From Candidatus Thorarchaeota archaeon (lineage in GTDB: Archaea; Asgardarchaeota; Thorarchaeia; Thorarchaeales; Thorarchaeaceae): a stretch of DNA of 6,234 nucleotides. The notes below the pieces were generated by a model that was given only the letters and a program-made list of their open reading frames with translations, made no database searches and was not told where the DNA came from. Position numbers and translations under genes: made by a program. The stretch lies in assembly GCA_029856425.1 (NCBI GenBank), contig JAHQWZ010000115.1, forward strand, positions 1 to 6,234. Direction: 5' to 3'. The stretch's first letter is position 1, and every line of letters starts with the position of its first letter. This document shows, piece by piece, positions 1-5,539 of the stretch.

Positions 1-462
1 CTCAACGAGATTAACAACCATAGAAAGAAACTCGATAAGCAGGGCACCTTTACAGCGGCACTCTGGAATTGGTGTATCTTGGATGATGACTCTTCAGTGT
101 GCCAAGAATTGAAAGAGAATCCAATTGCAAAAGCATTTGCGCTTTTGTTCCCCTTAGATGGCTGGAAGCGATTGGGTTTTGCTCATCCCTTTGGAGATGA
201 CTTCAACGCACTCACCGATTACATTCCAATGCGATACAATAGAGAGCAGACGATGCAGGCTATCGAACAAGTCCCGAACGAAGTTCTCGATGAGTTCTAT
301 ATAGCTGGAGACGCAGAAAAGGTAATCAAGAAGCTTGAAGACTACGCACGCGTAGGACTGAACCACATGATTCTTTGGAATGTCACAGGAATGTTCGAGC
401 TAGAGCGTATTCGAAGTTCGTATATGGTATTGAAGGAGATATTGGCTTATGTCAAGGGATAG
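1..462 (+). CDS. LLM-class F420/flavin-dependent oxidoreductase, C-terminal part (5' end outside window)
   Basis: The reading frame is open from the first base to the TAG at 460-462, giving 153 visible C-terminal residues, so the start lies upstream of the window. The segment from about residue 100, beginning IAGDAEKVIKKLEDY and continuing to VGLNHMILWNV, matches the last beta-alpha units of the luciferase-like monooxygenase fold. There a G(T/D)xExVxxKLxxY motif precedes a hydrophobic strand near the barrel closure. The preceding stretch, with GWKRLGFAHPFGD and LTDYIPMRYNREQ, recalls the F420-dependent branch (methylenetetrahydromethanopterin-reductase-like and ketoreductase-like proteins). 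In that family the enzymes transfer hydride to or from F420 or FMN in the cytoplasm; the substrate cannot be read from this fragment. No signal peptide or membrane segment is seen in the visible part. The gene overlaps the next one by 14 bases and is probably co-transcribed with it. The superfamily call is fairly secure; the cofactor is inferred. Confidence 0.8.
   Translation, partial: LNEINNHRKKLDKQGTFTAALWNWCILDDDSSVCQELKENPIAKAFALLFPLDGWKRLGFAHPFGDDFNALTDYIPMRYNREQTMQAIEQVPNEVLDEFYIAGDAEKVIKKLEDYARVGLNHMILWNVTGMFELERIRSSYMVLKEILAYVKG
434..438 (+). promoter_or_regulatory. Ribosome binding site for the XTP/dITP diphosphatase
   Basis: AGGAG, inside the longer match AAGGAGAT, lies 10 bases before the ATG at 449, within the coding sequence of the upstream oxidoreductase. 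It supports the ATG at 449 as the start and allows independent initiation despite the gene overlap. Confidence 0.6.
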
Positions 463-1012
463 CTTGGTTCTATTAACGCAGAACGAGCACAAGATAAGAG
501 AGCTCACTCCACTGTTTGAAGAGTATGACGTGCCATTTGAAACAAATGACCTTTCCAAGTATGAGGTTCGTTCCCTCAGTGTGGGAAATGTAGCTTTAGA
601 GGCTGCCAAGTATGCATATGGCAAGCTCAAGCGCGCTGTTGTAGTGGATGATACTTCTTTAGCTATTGAAGCATTGAATGGATTCCCGGGTCCAACGGCA
701 AGGTATGTTCTTGAGTCAATCGGAATTGAGGGAGTTCTGAAGTTGATGGAGGGAGTTGATGATAGGGACGCCTACTTCGATACAGCTGTTGGCTTTGCAA
801 ACGGATGGGTCTCTAGGAATTTCATAGAGACTGTATATGGGGATATCACGACCGAGCCAATGGGTGAAGGAGGCTTCGGATATGATCCGATATTCATTCC
901 TGAGGGTGAAACCAGAACCTATGCTCAGCTCTCCATGGACGAGAAGATCAAGATATCTCATCGAACTGAGGCCTTTCGAAAGTTCCTTGAATGGTATGTT
1001 GAGAAGTATTAG
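449..1012 (+). CDS. XTP/dITP diphosphatase (Ham1/RdgB/ITPA family)
   Basis: This 187-residue protein has the full set of Ham1-family landmarks and the family's usual length. A TxNxxK motif (T10-N12-K15) near the N-terminus contacts the nucleotide. VVVDDTSL holds D67/D68, aligning with the (E/D)DSGL motif that carries the catalytic base and metal ligands. NGFPGPTARYV lies at residues 77-87, GEGGFGYDPIF at 139-149, and EKIKISHR with SHR at 170-172 forms the base-recognition end. The enzyme hydrolyses non-canonical purine nucleoside triphosphates (ITP, dITP, XTP) to the monophosphate plus pyrophosphate, keeping deaminated purines out of DNA and RNA. The fold and spacing resemble archaeal and eukaryotic ITPA proteins more than bacterial RdgB. 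One small oddity is Thr where most relatives have Tyr after FPGP. The ATG at 449 overlaps the upstream gene by 14 bases and has its own AGGAG. Confidence 0.93.
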   Translation: MSRDSLVLLTQNEHKIRELTPLFEEYDVPFETNDLSKYEVRSLSVGNVALEAAKYAYGKLKRAVVVDDTSLAIEALNGFPGPTARYVLESIGIEGVLKLMEGVDDRDAYFDTAVGFANGWVSRNFIETVYGDITTEPMGEGGFGYDPIFIPEGETRTYAQLSMDEKIKISHRTEAFRKFLEWYVEKY

Positions 1013-1046
1013 CGGGTCGGAATCACTTAATAGGTCACATTATTTT

Positions 1047-1061
1047 ACCACTCACAGTGGT
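1047..1061. promoter_or_regulatory. Perfect palindrome in front of the TrmB-like gene (probable operator)
   Basis: ACCACT-CAC-AGTGGT is a perfect inverted repeat of two 6-base arms around a 3-base spacer. It lies 4 bases before the preferred ATG at 1066, and its right arm overlaps the GGTGAT ribosome binding site. AT-rich TATA-like elements precede it: TATTTTA at 1041-1047 and TTAATA around 1027-1032. TrmB-family proteins bind palindromes near their promoters, so autoregulation is the natural inference. A transcript containing it could also fold into a short hairpin that masks the ribosome binding site. Neither role is demonstrated. Confidence 0.5.
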
Positions 1062-1064
1062 GAT
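1059..1064 (+). promoter_or_regulatory. Ribosome binding site deciding the TrmB-like start
   Basis: GGTGAT matches the 3' part of the consensus AGGAGGTGAT and ends one base before the ATG at 1066. Aligned to the anti-Shine-Dalgarno sequence this equals about 5 bases of normal spacing. It favours ATG 1066 over the GTG at 1057, which would lie inside the palindrome. Confidence 0.45.
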
Positions 1065-1065
1065 A

Positions 1066-1824
1066 ATGTCGGTCAGTGACGCGACTCTGAAAGCACTGAA
1101 GGAGCTGGGCCTCACAGAGTATGAGACCAATGCCTATCTGTCTATGATTTCGGGTGGGCCGCAGATGGCCGCATCTGATATCAGTTCCAAGTCTCGGGTG
1201 CCTTATTCAAGAATATATGACGTGCTGGGCCGCCTTGAAGAGAAAGGATTCATCACGGTCAGCAAGGGACGACCAACGCTCTATACAGCAAAATCGCCGA
1301 CTGAGATTGTTCAATTAGTCAGATTGGATTTGGAGCAGAGAATCGAGATGGCAAGCAAGCAGGTTGTAGATGAGCTTCAGCCACTCTTTGAACAGGAGAC
1401 AACAGCTACGACAAGGGACGTCTGGTTATTACACGGAAGAGCTGCAATCCTGGCTAAAGCGTTAGAGATGCTCGATTCATCTCGGGACTCAGTTCTATTA
1501 TCAGTCCCCACTCTCGCCATAGAGACTGAGGATATCTCCCCTGTTATCGACAAGGTGTTCTCTGTGAAAGCGAGCCGAGTAAGAGTCCTTACCTCGCGTG
1601 TCGATTCAGCACTCAAGTCCATCATCCCAAAAGGTTTCGAGGTCCGAACACGTGATAGAGTATTTGGTGCGGGGCTGGTCATTGATAACAGGCAGACATT
1701 GATTATGCTTGCTGCCAGTGACACCGAGAGGGAGTTTCTTGGTATCTACTCATCAGCACCAGTATTCGCAGCAATGGCATCAGCTTACTTTGAATCCTTG
1801 TGGAGTGACTCTCAGTCAGTCTAG
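1066..1824 (+). CDS. TrmB-family winged-helix transcriptional regulator
   Basis: The 252-residue product begins LKALKELGLTEYETNAYLSM, the standard opening of the TrmB winged-helix domain. SDISSKSRVPYSRIYDVL follows as the recognition-helix region (roughly residues 36-53), then LEEKGFITVSKGRPTLY as the wing. Residues about 75-115 (QLVRLDLEQRIEMASKQVVDEL) are heptad-like and probably form the dimerisation helix. The remaining half, from DVWLLHGRAAI onward, is an alpha/beta effector domain of the type found in TrmB-related proteins. Known relatives control sugar transport and central metabolism or respond to other small molecules; the ligand here cannot be deduced. The protein is soluble and has no membrane segment. 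The ATG at 1066 is preferred because of its GGTGAT site; a GTG at 1057 would add three residues. The adjacent palindrome suggests autoregulation. The 53-base gap after the diphosphatase gene may hold the promoter. Confidence 0.87.
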   Translation: MSVSDATLKALKELGLTEYETNAYLSMISGGPQMAASDISSKSRVPYSRIYDVLGRLEEKGFITVSKGRPTLYTAKSPTEIVQLVRLDLEQRIEMASKQVVDELQPLFEQETTATTRDVWLLHGRAAILAKALEMLDSSRDSVLLSVPTLAIETEDISPVIDKVFSVKASRVRVLTSRVDSALKSIIPKGFEVRTRDRVFGAGLVIDNRQTLIMLAASDTEREFLGIYSSAPVFAAMASAYFESLWSDSQSV

Positions 1825-1890
1825 AACTCTCTGTGGACCTTTTATTGGTCTGCCTGAACGCAGTATCGGGCAAATATTACAAACTACTTT

Positions 1891-1895
1891 GGAGG
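1891..1895 (+). promoter_or_regulatory. Ribosome binding site for the tandem-HTH protein
   Basis: GGAGG lies 9 bases upstream of an in-frame GTG at 1905. It is the strongest Shine-Dalgarno match in the window and is the reason for choosing 1905. The alternative ATG at 1932 has only a weak GGAAG upstream. A TATA-like AAATATTA at about 1872-1879 precedes it, which could support a separate promoter, although the TATA-to-start distance (about 30 bases) is short for a long leader. Confidence 0.4.
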
Positions 1896-1904
1896 CCATC
1901 AGAG

Positions 1905-3260
1905 GTGCTGATATCAACGGAAGTCAAGACCATGAATTTCTCTCATGATGCTAGGACCCTCATCAAGATAATATGCGGCTTGGAGGAAAAGAAGGAGCTC
2001 GATCTGTTTCAGTATGGACCGGAAATAGACCAGTTGATACAGATTGCTGAGAGTCATCGTGGGAGTCTTTGCATGGCCCTAAAGACACGACTCAATGAGG
2101 TAGAAGCGCTAGGTGGAGTAGAGCTGATTACACAAAAGGATGTTTGGTCGCTTATTGAGGAGATCTGGAAACGGAATGTGTCCATTTTCAGCGAAACCGA
2201 GCAGTCTGTTCTGACTGAGAGCCTCAACGGACCTGGAATTGGAATTAAACAGCTAGCCGCAAGAGCAGGACTGAGTTACTCACAAGCCAGACGTGCAGTC
2301 CAACGCCTTCGACGAGCTGAGGTTCTTCGGATGGAGGGTGCCTTTAATGCATCCAAATTAGGACTTGAGCGAGTGCTTGTGATTCTTGAAACTCCTGAAC
2401 TAGTTCTTTCTTCACCCTATATCACCAAAACTCTTTTTGTCGATGGATCCGAACCACTTGTTCTCTTGGTGGCCACTCTTCCTAGCGAGAGGATAGGCGA
2501 CCTCCTAGACATGATTCGGTCCCTTAGAAGCACATCAACAAGAGCCTCTGCCTGGAAACTCTCGCCTGGACAGTCGAGGTTCAACGGGAAGTACTGCAAG
2601 CCACGAGTTGGCTGGGTCTTTGACAAGTTCCATTGGTCCACGCAAATAAGAAAAAGTGATAGTGATATCATCGTCAGCGACTCTTCACCAACTGAGGAGC
2701 GAATATATTTCACACCAGCAGATCTCAAGATTATCGATGAACTTGTCGTCAATTTTGATGCCACAGCAAATCAGATTGTCAATGCCACTGGCCTATCTTA
2801 TAGTACAGCTTTTCGAAAGCGGGCTTCTCTGCTGGAGGACAAGGTAGTTGTTCCCCGACCTCGAGTAAGAGTTCCATACCTGACAGATAGAGTTCTTGTC
2901 TTATCTGAACCCGAATGTGCCGGCAACATTCTAACTGCATGGAGTCTTCTGCCCGTGACTTATCTGACTAGGCTAGTGAACCTAGAAACCTCTAAGAAGA
3001 GAGTTCTCCAGATGGCTGCATTACCTCCAGGCACATCTGAAGGATTAATCGAAGCTCTTGCCAACTGGATGTCCAGGGTAGATGATTACTCTGCGCATGT
3101 GCTTTCTGCTGGGACCGAGGAGACATACAAGGCTGATGCAATGTTCAATCGCCGCGAACATGCATGGAAGTGGAATCAAGGCGACTTTTTCGATGCACGC
3201 TCGTTTGGACGGATTCGTCGAGAGGCCAAGAGAGGTACAATACCTGTTGATCTTGCATAG
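1905..3260 (+). CDS. DNA-binding protein with two tandem Lrp/AsnC-like HTH plus RAM-like halves
   Basis: I do not recognise a named family for this 451-residue protein, but its architecture can be read. Residues about 1-95 are helix-rich and unassigned. Residues 96-155 form a winged helix-turn-helix with the turn at AGLSYSQARRAVQRLRRAEVL. Residues 155-209 form a strand-helix-strand-strand-helix pattern starting ERVLVILETPE, like the RAM ligand and dimerisation domain of Lrp/AsnC regulators. A tail with SAWKLSPG and several aromatics follows to about 249. The order then repeats: HTH from about 270 with TGLSYSTAFRKRASLLEDKVV, a RAM-like unit at 328-391 starting DRVLVLSEPE, and a tail from SAHVLSAG to about 434. 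Lrp proteins normally dimerise, so this may be a covalent pseudodimer regulator. GTG 1905 follows GGAGG; ATG 1932 would give 442 residues. It lies 80 bases after the TrmB-like gene and may share its transcript. HTH assignment is firm; the RAM comparison is by pattern only. Confidence 0.72.
   Translation: MLISTEVKTMNFSHDARTLIKIICGLEEKKELDLFQYGPEIDQLIQIAESHRGSLCMALKTRLNEVEALGGVELITQKDVWSLIEEIWKRNVSIFSETEQSVLTESLNGPGIGIKQLAARAGLSYSQARRAVQRLRRAEVLRMEGAFNASKLGLERVLVILETPELVLSSPYITKTLFVDGSEPLVLLVATLPSERIGDLLDMIRSLRSTSTRASAWKLSPGQSRFNGKYCKPRVGWVFDKFHWSTQIRKSDSDIIVSDSSPTEERIYFTPADLKIIDELVVNFDATANQIVNATGLSYSTAFRKRASLLEDKVVVPRPRVRVPYLTDRVLVLSEPECAGNILTAWSLLPVTYLTRLVNLETSKKRVLQMAALPPGTSEGLIEALANWMSRVDDYSAHVLSAGTEETYKADAMFNRREHAWKWNQGDFFDARSFGRIRREAKRGTIPVDLA
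2190..2651 (+). repeat. First half of the internal duplication (HTH, RAM-like unit, tail)
   Basis: This segment encodes residues about 96-249 of the tandem regulator. Anchors shared with the second half are GLSYS in the recognition-helix region, (E/D)RVLV followed by a PE pair at the start of the RAM-like strand, and SA-x-x-LS at the start of an aromatic tail. The similarity is at protein level; no long nucleotide identity is apparent, so the duplication looks old. Confidence 0.55.
2712..3206 (+). repeat. Second half of the internal duplication (HTH, RAM-like unit, tail)
   Basis: This segment encodes residues about 270-434. It aligns with the first half at offsets of roughly 173-181 residues: GLSYS 122 to 296, RVLV 156 to 329, and SA 215 to 396. 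The gradual change in offset reflects small insertions. The second recognition helix differs in charge pattern (TAFRKRASLLEDK versus QARRAVQRLRRAE), which suggests the two halves read different half-sites or that one has degenerated. Confidence 0.55.
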
Positions 3261-3312
3261 AATTCACCATAGTCGTAACTCATATCTTGGTTCGTTTATG
3301 ACCGATTCGTAC

Positions 3313-3317
3313 GGTGG
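3313..3317 (+). promoter_or_regulatory. Ribosome binding site deciding the RNase Z start
   Basis: GGTGG ends 4 bases before the GTG at 3322. The in-frame ATG at 3298 has no purine-rich site upstream, so this site favours GTG 3322. Confidence 0.4.
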
Positions 3318-3321
3318 CATT

Positions 3322-4266
3322 GTGATTGACATTGTCTTCTTAGGCACAGGCGGATCAATACCAACTGCTGGAAGAAACCATCCAAGTATAGTAGTACGTC
3401 ACAGCGGCTGGAATCTAATGCTAGACTGCGGTGAAGACACACAACGGCAGTTTGAGATGGCCGGTTTAGGTCAGAACAAGAAAATGTGCATCTTGATATC
3501 GCATATGCATGGCGATCATGTTCTAGGTTTGGGTGGTTTGCTGCTGAGATTCTCACTCCTCGGTCGTATCAAACCTCTAGAGATCTATGGGCCTCCTGAG
3601 TTGATTCCTTATGTCAAAATGAACCAAGCCACTATAAATCTGGGAACCACCTTCAAGACAACCGTCTACGGCATCAAAAGTGGAATTCTTTTCAACGTTG
3701 ATAATCTCCAGATACGAGCTTTCGAGGTGGACCATAGAGGCTTGGCATTTGGTTATGAGCTGACATATCAGCGACCTACAGGAGAGTTCAATCCTGAAGA
3801 GGCAAAGAAAATAGGAGTTCCAAAGGGTCCACTATGGGGAAAACTCGCAGACGGCAAATCAGTCAAGCTTGTCAACGGGACAGAGATTAGTCCTGACGAC
3901 GTCACAAGCCCCAAACCCCAGCCACTAAAGATAGTCTATACGGGTGACACACGACCTTGTGATACGCTGCGAGAGGCGGCAAATGGTGCAAACGTGCTAA
4001 TATCAGAAGCTATGTACTCTTCAGAGCACTCAGATTTAGCGGAAGAGAGGGGACACATGACTGCAGCTTCGGCGGCCCAAGTTGCAAAGTCTTCTAGAGT
4101 TGGAATGCTGGTGGTCACACATTATAGCCCCCGATATGAGATTGGGCAGTCGATACTTGACGAAGCTCAGGCAATATTCCCAAATACAATACTAGCGAGC
4201 GACATGATGAGGATGAAGCTTAATGCAGATGGCAAAACCATGGTTTCTAATCATCGGACCGGCTAG
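3322..4266 (+). CDS. rnz: Ribonuclease Z (tRNA 3'-end endonuclease, short form)
   Basis: The 314-residue product is a metallo-beta-lactamase-fold RNase Z. It cuts precursor tRNAs just after the discriminator base, using two zinc ions, to leave an end ready for CCA. It opens IDIVFLGTGGSIPT and carries the zinc motif SHMHGDH (H61, H63, D65, H66), then H138 in EVDHRGLAFGY, D209 in YTGDT, the HMTAASAA motif with H245, and H267 in THYSPRY. All expected metal ligands are present. FNPEEAKKIGVPKGPLWGKL is the family signature after the third ligand region. The length and ligand spacing match short-form (tRNase ZS) enzymes; with this start every ligand is a constant two residues below the B. subtilis numbering. 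That spacing and the GGTGG site favour GTG 3322; an in-frame ATG at 3298 would add eight residues. The upstream regulator ends 61 bases earlier. The stop overlaps that of the convergent reductase. Confidence 0.95.
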   Translation: MIDIVFLGTGGSIPTAGRNHPSIVVRHSGWNLMLDCGEDTQRQFEMAGLGQNKKMCILISHMHGDHVLGLGGLLLRFSLLGRIKPLEIYGPPELIPYVKMNQATINLGTTFKTTVYGIKSGILFNVDNLQIRAFEVDHRGLAFGYELTYQRPTGEFNPEEAKKIGVPKGPLWGKLADGKSVKLVNGTEISPDDVTSPKPQPLKIVYTGDTRPCDTLREAANGANVLISEAMYSSEHSDLAEERGHMTAASAAQVAKSSRVGMLVVTHYSPRYEIGQSILDEAQAIFPNTILASDMMRMKLNADGKTMVSNHRTG

Positions 4267-5465
4267 AATCTCAGCTTGAGTGCCTTCAGCGGATGATTAG
4301 TTGCCATTCGCTTCATTATGTCCCTTTTCACCTGTTCGAGAGGTCTTGTCCCTGCCATTATGTCGATGAAGTACTCACGCATGATTGGGTCCTCCTGTGC
4401 AATTTGAATTAGAAGATCCGCGTTTCTAATCGACTTATGCAGCATCTCTGCAAGGAAATCGGCTGCAGACAACTCCTTCAAGAGGGTCTTAGTGAGTGAA
4501 GATCCATAGGTCATGACATGATATGGCTTCTTCATCTCAGCAGCCTCACACGCCACACTTGCAGCTAATTGGCCGGATTTGATAGCATAGAATATTCCTT
4601 CGCCAGAAACAGGAGATACAAGTCCTGCTGCATCGCCTACAATCATGGTTCTCCTAGCAACATATGCGTTCTTGGGAGGACCAAAAGGGACACGAAATGC
4701 GGTATATCTGGGAGACTCCAATCTCAACCCCTTCTGCTCTTCTACTCTCTTTACAAACGCCCTCCAGCGGTTTCGGAGATTAGCTGCTTTGTCCATCCTG
4801 CAACCAATACCAATGTTCAGCTCTTCTTTCTTCGGAATGCACCATCCATAACCCCTCTCAACAACTCCAAAATGGATATCGAGCCCTATCGAGTCATCTG
4901 AGTCTGAAAAAGACATACAGCGATTGATTTCATCCTCTTCAATGGGAATATCGGCCGCTATGCAAAGGGCTACTGCATCTGACTTCCATCTAGTACGTAC
5001 TCCTACTTGCTTTGCAACCGTTCCATTCACTCCATCTGCACCAACAAGGAGCTGAGCTTTGTATGAGTCACCAAGAGTAAGCACACGCACTGCAGATCTT
5101 GTCTGTTCGACTCCGACAGCCTTGGAGCCTTCCGCGACCTCCACACCAGCATCCTTTGCTTTATCAAGCAAGAAGCTATCAAACACAGCTCGTTTTACCA
5201 GATAGCCTGAGTATTTATTCCGTCTGAGTTCAAGGCAGTCTCCCGAGCTTGAATATACTCTTCCACCTGAGAATAGTCGTTCCACAACAGGATCAATATC
5301 AAAATCCAGCAGTCCTGTGACTCGCTGTGTCAGGGCACCAGCACAAAGCTTGTCACGAGGGAAAACATCCTTCTCAATGAGTAGAACATCCAATCCTCCA
5401 AGTGCTGCAGCCCTTGCACATGATGTGCCTGCAGGGCCTCCACCGACAACCACCAAGTCATGCAT
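4263..5465 (-). CDS. Geranylgeranyl reductase family FAD-dependent oxidoreductase
   Basis: The 400-residue flavoprotein has an N-terminal Rossmann motif VVGGGPAGTSCA (residues 6-17) with the ribose-binding E31. KLCAGAL at 39-45 has C41 in the position of the conserved active-site cysteine. YLVKRAVFDSFLL lies at 88-100 and GADGVNGTVAK at 142-152. YGWCIPKKEELNIGIG at 206-221 corresponds to the family's YxWxFP substrate-cavity signature. GDAAGLVSPVSGEG at 277-290 is the second FAD motif. In archaea this family saturates geranylgeranyl chains of ether-linked membrane lipids; some members act on menaquinone side chains or other prenyl groups, so the exact substrate is uncertain. Two variations are visible: CAG rather than the common CGG or CGE, and Ile for Phe in the cavity motif. 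The ATG at 5465 follows GGTGAT by 5 bases. The gene is divergent from the asparaginase and convergent with RNase Z. Confidence 0.9.
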   Translation of the reverse strand: MHDLVVVGGGPAGTSCARAAALGGLDVLLIEKDVFPRDKLCAGALTQRVTGLLDFDIDPVVERLFSGGRVYSSSGDCLELRRNKYSGYLVKRAVFDSFLLDKAKDAGVEVAEGSKAVGVEQTRSAVRVLTLGDSYKAQLLVGADGVNGTVAKQVGVRTRWKSDAVALCIAADIPIEEDEINRCMSFSDSDDSIGLDIHFGVVERGYGWCIPKKEELNIGIGCRMDKAANLRNRWRAFVKRVEEQKGLRLESPRYTAFRVPFGPPKNAYVARRTMIVGDAAGLVSPVSGEGIFYAIKSGQLAASVACEAAEMKKPYHVMTYGSSLTKTLLKELSAADFLAEMLHKSIRNADLLIQIAQEDPIMREYFIDIMAGTRPLEQVKRDIMKRMATNHPLKALKLRF

Positions 5466-5470
5466 TCTAT

Positions 5471-5476
5471 ATCACC
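5471..5476 (-). promoter_or_regulatory. Ribosome binding site for the geranylgeranyl reductase
   Basis: Read on the minus strand, GGTGAT lies 5 bases before the ATG at 5465. The same sequence (CGGTGAT) recurs on the plus strand at 5535-5541, at the asparaginase start. Confidence 0.5.
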
Positions 5477-5507
5477 GTATGCTAGTTCTTAGAAGTATCA
5501 CAACACC

Positions 5508-5514
5508 AATAAAT
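5508..5514. promoter_or_regulatory. TATA-like element in the divergent spacer
   Basis: AATAAAT, read as ATTTATT on the minus strand, is the most AT-rich stretch in the 74-base spacer between the reductase and asparaginase starts. It lies about 29 bases from the asparaginase ATG at 5540, which suits a leaderless or near-leaderless transcript. It is about 46 bases from the reductase ATG, which suits a leader of about 20 bases carrying GGTGAT. It could serve either gene; no clear BRE is seen. Confidence 0.3.
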
Positions 5515-5539
5515 CATGTCAATATTCCCCAGTTCGGTG

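Noticed and set aside
154..961. Minus-strand open frames of 70-81 codons opposite the LLM oxidoreductase and the diphosphatase (154-366, 400-630, 716-961)
   Set aside because: They lie antisense to genes with clear family motifs, show no recognisable domains, and are as expected from shadow frames.
837..1079. Plus-strand 80-codon frame crossing from the diphosphatase into the TrmB-like gene
   Set aside because: It overlaps two well-supported genes in another frame and has no motif or ribosome binding site.
1377..1724. 115-codon minus-strand frame inside the TrmB-like gene
   Set aside because: Low-complexity Ser/Thr-rich translation typical of an antisense shadow; the plus-strand gene is strongly supported.
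1836..1850. GACC-TTTTATT-GGTC inverted repeat after the TrmB-like gene, considered as a terminator or operator
   Set aside because: Only 4-base arms with a 7-base loop and no following T-run; easily due to chance.
2417..2764. 115-codon minus-strand frame inside the tandem regulator
   Set aside because: Antisense to a coherent HTH/RAM-like protein and without recognisable features.
3082..3321. Longer N-terminal extension of RNase Z starting far inside the upstream gene
   Set aside because: The extension overlaps the regulator's coding region by nearly 180 bases, and RNase Z proteins normally begin at the FLGTGG strand.
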